A stretch of 64,000 bases of DNA from Catenovulum sediminis (GTDB taxonomy: Bacteria > Pseudomonadota > Gammaproteobacteria > Enterobacterales > Alteromonadaceae): NCBI RefSeq assembly GCF_040270295.1, contig NZ_JBELOE010000136.1; one strand, 5' to 3'. The translations under genes and the position numbers were made by a program. Positions 44,650-54,164 of the stretch are shown here, piece by piece. Each line of letters begins with the position of its first letter. The first letter of the stretch is position 1. The notes beneath the pieces were generated by a model. The model was given only the letters and a program-made list of their open reading frames with translations, did no database searches and was not told the DNA's origin.

Positions 44650-46176
44650 TTACTTTTCCAGCCATTCTATTTTATATAAGTCTTTTCGTCTGTCTTTTAA
44701 ATTAGTTACCGCACCTTCTGCATGCAGTACTTTAAGCGCGGCTAAATCTAAATCAGCAAACATCAGCATTTCTGTATTAGGCGTGGTTTCAGACAAAACA
44801 GCATCATGCGGAAAAGAAAAATCAGACGGAGTAAATACCGCAGATTGAGCATATTGCACATCTAAACTATCTACACTGGGTAAATTACCAACACTACCGG
44901 CTATCGCCACATAACATTCATTTTCAATGGCTCTGGCTTGTGCACAATGGCGCACCCGTAAATAGGCATTTTTAGTATCAACCCAAAAAGGTACAAACAA
45001 AATATCCATGCCCTGCTCTGCCAGTAAACGCGTGATTTCTGGAAACTCAACATCATAACAAATCAAAATACCGACCCGTCCAGCGTCGGTTTCAAATACT
45101 TGTAATTTGTCACCCCCTTCAATTACCCAGTCCCATTTTTCATGTGGTGTAATATGAATTTTGCGTTGCTCATCTACCGTACCATCGCGATGGCATAAAT
45201 AACTGACATTAAATAGCCTATCACCTTCTACCAATGGCATTGAACCGGTAATAATATTGATATTATAACTGACCGCCATTTGTGACATTTGCGTTTTAAA
45301 TTCTTCGGTAAAACCGGCAAGGTAGCGAATCGATTCAGTGCGTCTTTTATCCGGCGATAAGCCCATCAAGGGTGCATTAAAAAATTCCGGAAACAGCGCA
45401 AAATCACTTTGGTACTCAGACAAAGCATCAACAAAATATTCAACCTGTTGCATTAGCTCTTTCACCGTTGCCGCTTCGCGCATCTGCCATTGAACCACAC
45501 CGATTCGCACCTGAGTGGGTGTGGTATCAACCACCGCAGCTTCTGGTTCATAAAAAATATTATTCCATTCTAACAGCGTTGCATAACCACCAGACTTCTC
45601 ATCTTCCGGTAAATAATGTTTAAGCAGTCGTTTTACTTCAAAATCGTTGGACAATTGAAAAGTCAGTATCGGATCGTAGATCTTTTTACGTTTAACTTTG
45701 TCTATGTATTTAACCGGTGTCAGTTTCTTTTTGTATTTGTGATATTCGGTAATACGGCCACCCGCCAATATGGATTTAAAATTGTGCTGGCGGCACAATT
45801 CTTTACGCGCATCATACAAGCGTCGACCTAACCGATAGCCACGATAATCCGGGTGAATTAATAAATCCAACCCATAAATCGCATCGCCATCGGCGTCATT
45901 TAAAATCTGACTTTGCGGACCAATTAAATCATCATAAGTGTGAGGGTTTGAAAAACGACTATAATCTACCTGAACAGACAACGCGATACCAATCAGTTTG
46001 TCTTCGTCCATCAAGCCTAACTGGCCTTCAGGAAAATCCGAAATCAATTGACAAATTGTCTCTTGCGGCCAAGCACCGCCGATATCATTGTATACCCTAT
46101 CCATTAACTTTTTAACTTGAGGGTAATCTTTGTCTTTTATGTTAACCAAACTCAAATGCAGATCTTTTAAACTCAT
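44650..46176 (-). CDS. GNAT acetyltransferase fused to carbon-nitrogen hydrolase
   Basis: This 508-residue fusion has a GNAT domain at about 8-190 (GLDLLIHPDYRGYRLGRRLYDARK) and a nitrilase-superfamily domain at about 220-490. The catalytic triad is visible: Glu in LFPEFF, Lys in HITPHEKWDW, Cys in GILICYDVEFPE. The same fusion occurs widely in gammaproteobacteria. The nitrilase half probably hydrolyses an amide, and the GNAT half may acylate the same or a related amine. Substrates are unknown. AAGGATTCAAT precedes the ATG. Confidence 0.94.
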   Translation of the reverse strand: MSLKDLHLSLVNIKDKDYPQVKKLMDRVYNDIGGAWPQETICQLISDFPEGQLGLMDEDKLIGIALSVQVDYSRFSNPHTYDDLIGPQSQILNDADGDAIYGLDLLIHPDYRGYRLGRRLYDARKELCRQHNFKSILAGGRITEYHKYKKKLTPVKYIDKVKRKKIYDPILTFQLSNDFEVKRLLKHYLPEDEKSGGYATLLEWNNIFYEPEAAVVDTTPTQVRIGVVQWQMREAATVKELMQQVEYFVDALSEYQSDFALFPEFFNAPLMGLSPDKRRTESIRYLAGFTEEFKTQMSQMAVSYNINIITGSMPLVEGDRLFNVSYLCHRDGTVDEQRKIHITPHEKWDWVIEGGDKLQVFETDAGRVGILICYDVEFPEITRLLAEQGMDILFVPFWVDTKNAYLRVRHCAQARAIENECYVAIAGSVGNLPSVDSLDVQYAQSAVFTPSDFSFPHDAVLSETTPNTEMLMFADLDLAALKVLHAEGAVTNLKDRRKDLYKIEWLEK

Positions 46177-46237
46177 ATTGAATCCTTACTATCAAGCTGA
46201 CATTTTTTTGCAGATTGTCGATGATGGCGATTGGCCG

Positions 46238-47143
46238 TTAATTTACACCTTTTCTGCGCTCAGCGATATCTGTACGTAATGAAATTCCAGGTACCTGCAC
46301 ATAATGCGTTGCAGCCCGAATATACTGGCCTACTTGACCCAGTTGTTTTTCGTATGGTTTAAACAAGAGTTCATCCAGATTAATACTGATCCCCACGAAA
46401 GTTTCAGTTGTACGATAGTCAGTAAAAGGCCGATCATTTTTTGCAAACCCGCGCGTAAAATAACCTAATTGCAGTTCGAAAAATCGTAATGGTGTTTTTT
46501 TCAGAGCATCGATGCCGTTTAACTTAGCAACCGCCAAATACTTCATGCCGGAATAATCAGTTACCGGATGAAAACCTTCCATGCCTTTAGAAGGTGAATA
46601 CTCAATACGTAAATCTAAGGTATCGCCTAACGTGTGAGGATAAATAGTTTTAAAGTAAGAGACACCCGCACCTACTGTATTGGCGACTAAATCCTGATAG
46701 CTAAAGCCGTGGTCGCCTGAATAACCGTCGAACACTTCCACATATAACATTAATGCAGAGGCAGCATAAACAGAATATAAAGCCGATGATTGCGCGCTAT
46801 ACCCTTTATCCATCATACGATGAGATAAGAATTCACTCATCGCATAAGTTGAATACAAGTGCCCCAATTTATCGGCGCCACCACTGCCGGTATCCATTCC
46901 AAACCAGCCTTCCCCGTTGAATTTAAACTTAGAGCTACCCCAATCCCATTCCTTTAAACCAAGATAGGTGATCCCGCCAAATAATGCGCCAATCTCTAAC
47001 CAGTTTTCTTCACTGGCATGCCAAAAATCACGGTAATCCGGCTGAATAGCGGATAAATTAACTGAATCGGTTGGTTGTGCAAACCCGCGAGCAGAAGTAA
47101 AAAACGACAACAGTACTAAAAGGGTGAAAATCCTATATTTCAT
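46238..47143 (-). CDS. DUF2279-family exported protein
   Basis: This 301-residue protein has a signal peptide ending near ARGFAQ. The region GLKEWDWGSSKFKFNGEGWFG, then GADKLGHLYSTYAMSEFL and VEVFDGYSGDHGFSYQDLVANTVGAG, is the DUF2279 signature, with several conserved charged residues in otherwise membrane-like helices. The second half has beta-strands (RFFELQLGYFTRGF, TFVGISINLDELLF), suggesting an outer-membrane part. Function is unknown. It is 98 bases downstream of the S9 peptidase gene and may belong to that operon. Confidence 0.82.
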   Translation of the reverse strand: MKYRIFTLLVLLSFFTSARGFAQPTDSVNLSAIQPDYRDFWHASEENWLEIGALFGGITYLGLKEWDWGSSKFKFNGEGWFGMDTGSGGADKLGHLYSTYAMSEFLSHRMMDKGYSAQSSALYSVYAASALMLYVEVFDGYSGDHGFSYQDLVANTVGAGVSYFKTIYPHTLGDTLDLRIEYSPSKGMEGFHPVTDYSGMKYLAVAKLNGIDALKKTPLRFFELQLGYFTRGFAKNDRPFTDYRTTETFVGISINLDELLFKPYEKQLGQVGQYIRAATHYVQVPGISLRTDIAERRKGVN

Positions 47144-47241
47144 TTAATCATAATCAAATAGTCCAATATAAGCATATTGTCTAACAGGGCATCTAGCTTT
47201 GCAATTTCAGCGATGCCCATATTCAATTAAATGACCTTTAT

Positions 47242-49158
47242 TTAATGAACCTTATTTAATGTTAATTGGCGCATCAGAAAATCGGTAATCAGTGCCAGCT
47301 CTGCACGTAACCCCTCTTTTTTCTGATGTCCATGGCCGGCTTTGTCGAAGATTTTCATTTCGACTTGTTTTTTATGCTGCGTCAACATTTGCTGAAAACG
47401 CCAGGTATGTTCAGGGCGCGCGATTTTATCTTTAGCACCCGCAGTCAATAAAACCGGCACATTGAGTTTATCCGCTAAATAAACCGGAGATTTTTGTATA
47501 TTAGGGTCGCCGACCACCTGGTGTACCCGCTTCTGATACAATTCGCCCTGCTTATAATTTACATCGCTATACAACAAATGTAAGTCGTAAACACCAAAAC
47601 GGGCGACCACACAGTCAAAAACATCTGGATGTAAAATTGCCAGCATCGAAGCTGAATAACCGCCATAACTACTCCCAAGGCTGCAAATTTTATCAAATGA
47701 TTCGGTTTTTAGCAGGTTATGCAGCGCTGCCATCACATCCTGCTCGATCATTTCACCAAATTGCCCACGCCCAGCATCCATAAAACGTTTGCCATAACCG
47801 ATAGAGCCTCTAAAATTAACCTGCAAACTCGCAAAACCCAGCTGACTCAAATACTGCAATTGGGCATTAAAACTGCGCGAATCGCGCACACCAATTGGTC
47901 CGCCATGTGGGACAACCAGTAACACAGATTGCTCTAACACACCGGTTTTAGCGGGCAGATAATAACTCTCGGTAGTCTGCCCATCCGCATTTTTAAACTC
48001 TCTGAGCTCACTCTTATTAAAATTCAAAGCACCGTGCTGTGCATATCGATGTGCGAGCAATTGAGGCAGGTCACTGTTATCAGGCAGTAAATAAAACGCA
48101 CCTGAGAAGTTCGAATCTGAATGAAACAGTACCATGTTATCTTCATTTTGATCGGCTGACACTATATATGAAGACCCATCATTTAACAGTTGAGTGACCA
48201 ACTGTAATCTCTGTTTCACTGATTCATCAAAATAATCAACTTTCAGCAATCCATCCTGATAATAACTGACGGAACGAAGCTGTTGGTCAGTTTTAGTGAG
48301 TGATACACCAACTAAATCATACTCAGGATGCTGATATAAAGACTCAACAAAACGCTGAGCTGCAATATCAAAACGCCATAATGCCACTTTATCTGACACG
48401 ACATTAGACAGTACTAAAGCCGTATTCGCGTCTATTATTGCAATGGGTTTAAAGGTATTTCGGGTAACATCTGTTTTATATAACTTTTGCCAGTGTTCAT
48501 CTTCATCTAAAAACCAGAATTGATGCTCTACCGACTTTCGGTCATTTGATTGGGCAAACCTAAGGTTGTGCTGTTCATCAGTTGAATAGCGCAAAACGTC
48601 CTTTAACTCAGCCTGATATTCATAGGCTTGGCTAAAATTATTGCGAATTAAATCTTGTGGAGTCGCGCGAAATAATTTTAATCTATATTTTAACCGCTCG
48701 TATTGATAGTGTGCATATATCAGTTGACCACTCTGTCTAGCCAAAGGATCAACTAAATAACCAGGTACATGCAAACCATGCTCTTTAATCGATAAATCGT
48801 CTGAAATTTCATATAAATACTTTTTATGTTTTGCCTTATAACTGTCTGATTTTGCATACTGCAAATACAGGTGTTTATTGTCTATCCAGGCAAGCCTTGC
48901 ATATTGTATACGCTGCCCCTTTGGCAAGTTATGTACAATACTTGTTTCAAAGTTGGATAGCGAAAATACCGCAATATAGTCTTCATCTTCGTGGCTGGTA
49001 GTAAAAGCGGCATGTTGTCCATCAGGGCTCATCCGGATATGCTTGATGCTGGCTGAACTGATAATTTTCTCTAGCAGTCCTCGTTCATTGGCAACAGTGT
49101 GCCCACTAAATAGCAAAAACAATAAAAAACAGAAGGTATAGCGTTTTAATTTGTCCAT
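47242..49158 (-). CDS. S9 family (prolyl oligopeptidase-like) serine peptidase, exported
   Basis: This 638-residue protein has a signal peptide (FCFLLFLLFSGHTVANE), a beta-propeller-like region (about 30-370) and an alpha/beta hydrolase domain (about 380-635). Catalytic triad: Ser in GSSYGGYSAS, Asp in AGAKDKIARP, His in KAGHGHQKKE. VLLVVPHGGPIGVRD forms the oxyanion region. It is expected to cleave short peptides in the periplasm. It follows a lipoprotein and a Sel1-repeat gene in one operon. Confidence 0.93.
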   Translation of the reverse strand: MDKLKRYTFCFLLFLLFSGHTVANERGLLEKIISSASIKHIRMSPDGQHAAFTTSHEDEDYIAVFSLSNFETSIVHNLPKGQRIQYARLAWIDNKHLYLQYAKSDSYKAKHKKYLYEISDDLSIKEHGLHVPGYLVDPLARQSGQLIYAHYQYERLKYRLKLFRATPQDLIRNNFSQAYEYQAELKDVLRYSTDEQHNLRFAQSNDRKSVEHQFWFLDEDEHWQKLYKTDVTRNTFKPIAIIDANTALVLSNVVSDKVALWRFDIAAQRFVESLYQHPEYDLVGVSLTKTDQQLRSVSYYQDGLLKVDYFDESVKQRLQLVTQLLNDGSSYIVSADQNEDNMVLFHSDSNFSGAFYLLPDNSDLPQLLAHRYAQHGALNFNKSELREFKNADGQTTESYYLPAKTGVLEQSVLLVVPHGGPIGVRDSRSFNAQLQYLSQLGFASLQVNFRGSIGYGKRFMDAGRGQFGEMIEQDVMAALHNLLKTESFDKICSLGSSYGGYSASMLAILHPDVFDCVVARFGVYDLHLLYSDVNYKQGELYQKRVHQVVGDPNIQKSPVYLADKLNVPVLLTAGAKDKIARPEHTWRFQQMLTQHKKQVEMKIFDKAGHGHQKKEGLRAELALITDFLMRQLTLNKVH

Positions 49159-49179
49159 TTAAGCTCATTCCGAATTGTT

Positions 49180-49749
49180 TTACTTCTGGCGATGGGTCAG
49201 CATTTTTAAATACGGGTCATTTCCCGGCCCAGCGTATCGCATTGGGTAACGGGATAATAAGTCAGCCTGATATTGACGAATGTACTGGTAAGCTTGTGAT
49301 GACTGGTTCACCAGTTCGTTTTTTACTTTTAAAGCGCCAGCAATATGGGTATTGACGTATAAATCGCCAATGTAGTTAATCTGCCCAGATTCTATTGTAA
49401 ATTGCCAGACAGATTCATTTTCAATATCGGCAAAAACCTCTTCTGTATTAAATGACAGCAGACCGGTTTTAATTTCTGAAACACGATAGACACCGGCTTT
49501 AACAGGCAATAAAAAATATTCATCAACATTCACCTTCGGTGACTCTGGTTGATACGCCAGTCGCTCTGGTCCGGTAATCTGTACTTTTTCCAACCAACTG
49601 GCACTTTCAATCTTGAGTAACAAATACCCTTGTTTTGAACTTAAAGGCACAGGCTGCTCATTCACCAATAATGCACGACTACTACAACTGACTAGGAAGA
49701 ACATGCAAAGCAAGCACTTACTTACATACATAACAGACAGGGTTTTCAT
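49180..49749 (-). CDS. Hypothetical lipoprotein, 189 residues
   Basis: This small lipoprotein (lipobox MFFLVSC followed by SSR) has a predicted beta-rich mature part (GYLLLKIESASWLEKVQI, FLLPVKAGVYRVSEI, SGQINYIGDLYVNTHIAG). The fold recalls carboxypeptidase-regulatory or DUF2846-like surface lipoproteins, but I cannot assign a family. Its ATG directly abuts the stop of the Sel1 gene, so translation is coupled, and the S9 peptidase gene starts 21 bases later. Confidence 0.82.
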   Translation of the reverse strand: MKTLSVMYVSKCLLCMFFLVSCSSRALLVNEQPVPLSSKQGYLLLKIESASWLEKVQITGPERLAYQPESPKVNVDEYFLLPVKAGVYRVSEIKTGLLSFNTEEVFADIENESVWQFTIESGQINYIGDLYVNTHIAGALKVKNELVNQSSQAYQYIRQYQADLLSRYPMRYAGPGNDPYLKMLTHRQK

Positions 49750-50970
49750 TTAGCGTTTCGCAATGAGTTGTTTTACAGTTTCCAGTTTTTTCTGCGCAGC
49801 TTCGTGCCCTTGTTCGGCGGCCCGAGTCAACCAAAATTGTGCTTTTTGAAAATCTTGTTGTAAATAAGCCGATGGTGAATGCATTAACAGATCACCTAAT
49901 CGATATTCAGCCGGTGCGAATCCCGCTTGTGCGGCTTTTACAATCCACTGCATGCCATCTTGTAATTCATCATTTTCATAAACCTGATAAACACCGTACG
50001 CTAATTGTGCGATCAAAATCCCTTGTTCGGCCGAACCCAACAAAACCTTTTCAAACGATTCGTACTCTTCAGCAGACAACAAAGGACGGTAAGCACGTAA
50101 AAAATTAGCATAATAATAGGCCGACATTGGATTCTCTTCAGCCTGACGCTGAAGAGAACGGAAAGTTTTATATAAATGAGGATAATCAGTGCGTAAATCG
50201 TTCACACCCTCTGAACCAAAATAGGCACTAAAGACTAAACCATAATGAGCAGCATGGTCTTCACCCCGCTTTGCCGGAGAAACGACCGAATTATAAACTG
50301 AATCAATAGAAGCATCGGTAAACTGATGTTCTGGCCATTCAAAAATAACTTCAACATCTTCCACATTGCCACTGCTATCAATGTCAGCAATTGTGATGAC
50401 CATACCTGATTCAAAATTTTGCATCTGCTTGAGTAAATTGGCGTTGCCACTTTGCAAAGCTTTGTAAAACAAAGCCTCATTTGCAACCGAACGACGCGCC
50501 GCGCCAGTGTAATGTAAAGGTCCGCGCTTAACTAATTTAGCTGATTTATCCAATACTTGTCCGGCAAAGGCACTGTCACCGATATGCGGTAATATGGTTT
50601 GCTGTAAATTATCAGGCCCGAATTCGAGCGCTCTTGCTTCGGCTAATTTCAACGCCTTTTGCTGTTGCTCTGCGGGTAAACTTGCATAAATCTCTTGGGT
50701 AAATTTGAGCGCATTCGGGTAATCATACTGACTGGCTAAAAATAACCAAGACATCGCTTCGTGTAAGTCCTTTTTACCAATTTGCCCCTGAAAATTCATA
50801 ATCGCCAGTTTAAACTGAGATTCTGCATGACCGACTTTGGCCGAGCGCAAAAGAAACTGCGCCGCCTGTTGAAAATCTTCATCTTCAATAGCTTGGTTAG
50901 CCTTGATGATGTTCGCCGTTACCGAAAATGAATTGATTAATATAAACAGAAAGATTAAAGGCCGGATCAT
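49750..50970 (-). CDS. Sel1/TPR-repeat exported protein
   Basis: This 406-residue protein has a signal peptide (IRPLIFLFILINSFSVTAN). Sel1-like repeats are at the N-terminus (AAQFLLRSAKVGHAESQFKL, AMSWLFLASQYDYPNAL) and C-terminus (GMQWIVKAAQAGFAPAEYRL, AQFWLTRAAEQGHEAAQ), with a TonB-C-like central segment (GMVITIADIDSSGNVEDVEV). AAGGAG six bases upstream fixes the start at 50970; the frame is open further upstream. It is the first gene of an operon with a lipoprotein and an S9 peptidase, perhaps as an assembly or docking factor. Confidence 0.87.
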   Translation of the reverse strand: MIRPLIFLFILINSFSVTANIIKANQAIEDEDFQQAAQFLLRSAKVGHAESQFKLAIMNFQGQIGKKDLHEAMSWLFLASQYDYPNALKFTQEIYASLPAEQQQKALKLAEARALEFGPDNLQQTILPHIGDSAFAGQVLDKSAKLVKRGPLHYTGAARRSVANEALFYKALQSGNANLLKQMQNFESGMVITIADIDSSGNVEDVEVIFEWPEHQFTDASIDSVYNSVVSPAKRGEDHAAHYGLVFSAYFGSEGVNDLRTDYPHLYKTFRSLQRQAEENPMSAYYYANFLRAYRPLLSAEEYESFEKVLLGSAEQGILIAQLAYGVYQVYENDELQDGMQWIVKAAQAGFAPAEYRLGDLLMHSPSAYLQQDFQKAQFWLTRAAEQGHEAAQKKLETVKQLIAKR

Positions 50971-51111
50971 CCAACACTCCTTGTTTTTATATACTAAAAT
51001 ATTGTAACCCAATAAACACAATTTAAATGTTAACAATATAAAAACAACAAAACAACAGAGTTTCTAATTTTATTCACCGGCTTTAAGTGAGGTGTTAAGC
51101 TAAAATTCAGC

Positions 51112-52011
51112 TTAAGGCACGTTGTGCCCGTTTGATGCGACCCAAACTCTATACCATTGTTCGTTAGTCAATTTAATGTCAGCGGACACTAGCGCAGTTT
51201 TCACCCGCTCGATGTTTCCTGAACCAATGATGGGCAATGGATTGCAAGGTAGTTTTAGAATCCAAGCATAAATGACCTGATCAATACTGGCATTTACTTC
51301 TTGCGCAATTTGGCTCAGAGTTTCGCGCAGACGGCTTGCTTGTTCTGATTGCTCAGAAAATATACGTCCTCCCGCCAAACAAGACCAAATCATAGGTGCA
51401 ACACGCAGCTTTTGCAGATGCTCTAACGTACCGTCGGCCGTGGTTTGCATATTAATCGGGTTCAACTCTACTTGATTGGTGACTAATTTGTCATCCAGCC
51501 TGGATTGCAACAAATCAAATTGCATCGGTGTAAAGTTAGAAACACCAAACTGTCTGACCTTGCCTGCCTGTTTAAGCGCTTTAAAAGTATCAGCCACTTC
51601 ATCGGCATTCATTAAAGCATCGGGGCGATGAATTAATAATACGTCAATATAATCCGTTGCCAGATTCTGCAAAGAGCATTCGACAGATTGTTTGATATGT
51701 TGTGCAGATGTATCGTAATGTCCTATTTTACGCTCTGGGTATTTACCTGACACCAGTTTAATATCACATTTAGTGACAATTTCCATTTTGCTGCGTAATT
51801 CTGGAGAGTGCTTTAATACCTGACCAAAAATTGCTTCGCATTCGTAGTCACCATAAATATCTGCATGATCAACTGTAGTAATACCCAGATCCAAATGCTG
51901 TTTAACAAACTCCGTTAATTCACTTACCGACATTGACCAATCGTTTAAACGCCAATACCCCTGAATAAATTGCGAAAATGTTAAATCTTCTGCTAGTTTG
52001 ATTCGCTGCAT
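51112..52011 (-). CDS. Aldo/keto reductase (YdhF-like)
   Basis: This 299-residue TIM-barrel NADPH oxidoreductase shows the tetrad elements DHADIYGDYECE (Asp and Tyr), VTKCDI (Lys) and DVLLIHRPD (His). IIGSGNIERVKTAL is the cofactor-binding end. It belongs to the YdhF/Tas-like branch; substrate unknown. It is divergent from the HTH regulator gene, across the gap with the palindrome at 52091. Confidence 0.93.
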   Translation of the reverse strand: MQRIKLAEDLTFSQFIQGYWRLNDWSMSVSELTEFVKQHLDLGITTVDHADIYGDYECEAIFGQVLKHSPELRSKMEIVTKCDIKLVSGKYPERKIGHYDTSAQHIKQSVECSLQNLATDYIDVLLIHRPDALMNADEVADTFKALKQAGKVRQFGVSNFTPMQFDLLQSRLDDKLVTNQVELNPINMQTTADGTLEHLQKLRVAPMIWSCLAGGRIFSEQSEQASRLRETLSQIAQEVNASIDQVIYAWILKLPCNPLPIIGSGNIERVKTALVSADIKLTNEQWYRVWVASNGHNVP

Positions 52012-52090
52012 AGTTGACTCTCTCTAAAACAAAATTAATGGCGCATGCTAAACCGAATATACATACCAAACAACTCGCATGCAGCACCAC

Positions 52091-52108
52091 CTCGAACTAT
52101 AGTTCGAG
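52091..52108. promoter_or_regulatory. Perfect 18-bp palindrome, probable operator
   Basis: CTCGAACTATAGTTCGAG is a perfect inverted repeat in the 206-base gap between the divergent aldo/keto reductase and HTH-regulator genes. Its size fits a dimeric HTH protein, and the best candidate binder is the adjacent regulator. Two GCATGC copies flank it within 60 bases (near 52042 and 52078). It lies 110 bases from the regulator start and 80 from the reductase start. Confidence 0.65.
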
Positions 52109-52217
52109 CATCATATTTATACCCAACTGCTTCACTATTTATGGCATGATAAAATACCCGCACACACACAACACAATATATAACAAAATATATAACACAA
52201 CCTAGTCGAGGTCGTTC

Positions 52218-52622
52218 ATGAGTTTTGCAGAGCGCTTAAAAAGTTTAATTGGAAAAGAGAGTATTAGCGGTTTTTCCCGCAGGGTCGGTCTAAATGAGGC
52301 ACTCATTCGTAAATATTTAAATGGCAGTGAGCCGAGTTTAAACAAAGCCAACCAAATTGCAGAACGCGCAAATTGCTCATTAGAATATTTAGCGACCGGC
52401 TGTGGTTATTTATACCGCCATGCAGAAGTGGTGGATTTAGAAGCGCTGAAAATGGCACACGCTTTGACTAGAAAAACAGAACTAAATGAAGTCGCAACAT
52501 TAGAATTAACCCGAATGATTTCGGCTTACCAGTATTTAAGAGCAAATAAAAAACCTGATGGCTATTTAGATAAAGCTGGTGCGGAAAGGTTTTTAAATAT
52601 AGCGCAAAGCAAAAAGCTTTAA
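52218..52622 (+). CDS. Cro/CI-type HTH transcriptional regulator, 134 residues
   Basis: This small DNA-binding protein has a lambda-repressor-like HTH at residues about 5-62 (SGFSRRVGLNEALIRKYLNGSEPSLNKANQIAERANCSLEYLA, split here only for description of helices 2-4). A C-terminal helical part of about 65 residues follows. It lies 15 bases before the GH13 gene and would be co-transcribed with it. Auto-regulation through the upstream palindrome is likely but inferred. Confidence 0.88.
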   Translation: MSFAERLKSLIGKESISGFSRRVGLNEALIRKYLNGSEPSLNKANQIAERANCSLEYLATGCGYLYRHAEVVDLEALKMAHALTRKTELNEVATLELTRMISAYQYLRANKKPDGYLDKAGAERFLNIAQSKKL

Positions 52623-52637
52623 TTGTGAGGAAATGAT

Positions 52638-54164
52638 ATGAATTACGCCAATGCAACCGATAGTGAGCTGAGTCCGATTTTTATTGAACGTGAACAGGAT
52701 TGGCGTAATGGCGCAATTGTTTATCAAGTCTTAGTTGATCGATTTGCGCCCAGCAACGACATTGATAGTAAACGCCTACTTTATCCAAAACCTAAAATAT
52801 TAAGAAGCTGGCAGGAAACACCTGAGCATGGAACCTACTTAGAAAAAGAAGCGTTATGGAGCCATGAAATAGAATTCTGGGGCGGCGACCTAAAAAGTTT
52901 AACGCATAAATTAGATCACATTAAATCATTGGGTGCAGATGTTTTGTACCTTAATCCAATTCACTATGCGTATACCAATCACAAATATGACAGTTTAGAT
53001 TTTCATCAGGTATCACCCGAATTCGGCAACCGTCAAGATGTAAAAACACTGACAGAAGCGGTGCATAACTTAGGTATGAAAATCGTGCTGGATGGCGTTT
53101 TCAATCATATGGGGCGCAATGCCGATATTTATCAACAGGCCAGCCTTGATTTCAAAAGCCCATATCGCAACTGGTTTTGTTTTAACAACACATACCCAAG
53201 TGGGCATAGATCATGGAACAATGCGGTAAACCTGCCTGAGTTAAATTTAGAAAACGAAGCGGTTAGAAAGCACATCTGGTTGGATGAAGATTCAGTCGTA
53301 CAAAGTTATCTAAAAGATGGAATTGATGGCTGGCGCTTAGATGTCGCACACGATATCGGCTTTTATTATTTGGATGAGTTAACCAACGCCGTGCACACCT
53401 GCAAACCTGAAGCGTTAGTGGTCGGTGAAATTTGGTGTTACCCGCAGCAATGGTTTCCGTCGGTCGATGGCGTGATGAATTTTACAGCACGCGAAATAAT
53501 CTGGCGTTTATGCGAAGGCAAAATTGAACCGCATGTCGCCGCGAAAATGTTTGAACAAATGATTCAAGACGCTGGCATCGAGCACTTATTAAAATCATGG
53601 TTGGTATTAGACAATCACGACACCCCCAGATTAGCCAATATGTTACCCGACAGACGGCGGCAAAAACTCGCACAATTACTGCAGTTTTGTTTTCCTGGCG
53701 CACCAAATGTCTATTACGGCAGTGAACTGGGCATGCAAGGAGGTGAAGACCCTGAAATGCGTGGGCCGATGCGCTGGGATTGGGTAACGGATGATAACGA
53801 ACATTTAATCTGGATGAAAACCCTAATTCATTTGCGCCAACAACATAGAGCGTTAAAGATCGGCAACTATCGCCCAGTCCATAGCAATAAACTTTTGGCA
53901 TTTGAACGGTACACAGATAAGGTGGAAGAGAGTGTGCTATGTATATGCAATCCAAATGAAGAACAAATCACTGAGTATTTAATGGTGCCAAATTCTAAGT
54001 TAATGAATATGGGTGGCATGATAGATTTGCTCAACAATGCCAGACAAACTATTTATATCAAAGCATCGGTTATAGAAGTCACTGTACCGCCGTTAGGCAC
54101 GCTGTTATTGTCACCGGATGTCAGCGAAACACACGGCTACTCAACTTACAAACGCGTTTTATGA
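52638..54164 (+). CDS. GH13 alpha-amylase-family glycosidase, cytoplasmic
   Basis: This 508-residue enzyme has no signal peptide. Conserved GH13 regions: DGVFNHMG (region I), GWRLDVAHD (nucleophile Asp near 235), VVGEIWCYP (acid/base Glu near 264) and LVLDNHDTPR (transition-state Asp near 328). A C-terminal beta-domain follows. It is probably a maltodextrin-acting hydrolase or neopullulanase-like enzyme; linkage and substrate are not determinable. AGGAA precedes the ATG. Its last 19 bases overlap the convergent hybrid kinase gene. Confidence 0.93.
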   Translation: MNYANATDSELSPIFIEREQDWRNGAIVYQVLVDRFAPSNDIDSKRLLYPKPKILRSWQETPEHGTYLEKEALWSHEIEFWGGDLKSLTHKLDHIKSLGADVLYLNPIHYAYTNHKYDSLDFHQVSPEFGNRQDVKTLTEAVHNLGMKIVLDGVFNHMGRNADIYQQASLDFKSPYRNWFCFNNTYPSGHRSWNNAVNLPELNLENEAVRKHIWLDEDSVVQSYLKDGIDGWRLDVAHDIGFYYLDELTNAVHTCKPEALVVGEIWCYPQQWFPSVDGVMNFTAREIIWRLCEGKIEPHVAAKMFEQMIQDAGIEHLLKSWLVLDNHDTPRLANMLPDRRRQKLAQLLQFCFPGAPNVYYGSELGMQGGEDPEMRGPMRWDWVTDDNEHLIWMKTLIHLRQQHRALKIGNYRPVHSNKLLAFERYTDKVEESVLCICNPNEEQITEYLMVPNSKLMNMGGMIDLLNNARQTIYIKASVIEVTVPPLGTLLLSPDVSETHGYSTYKRVL

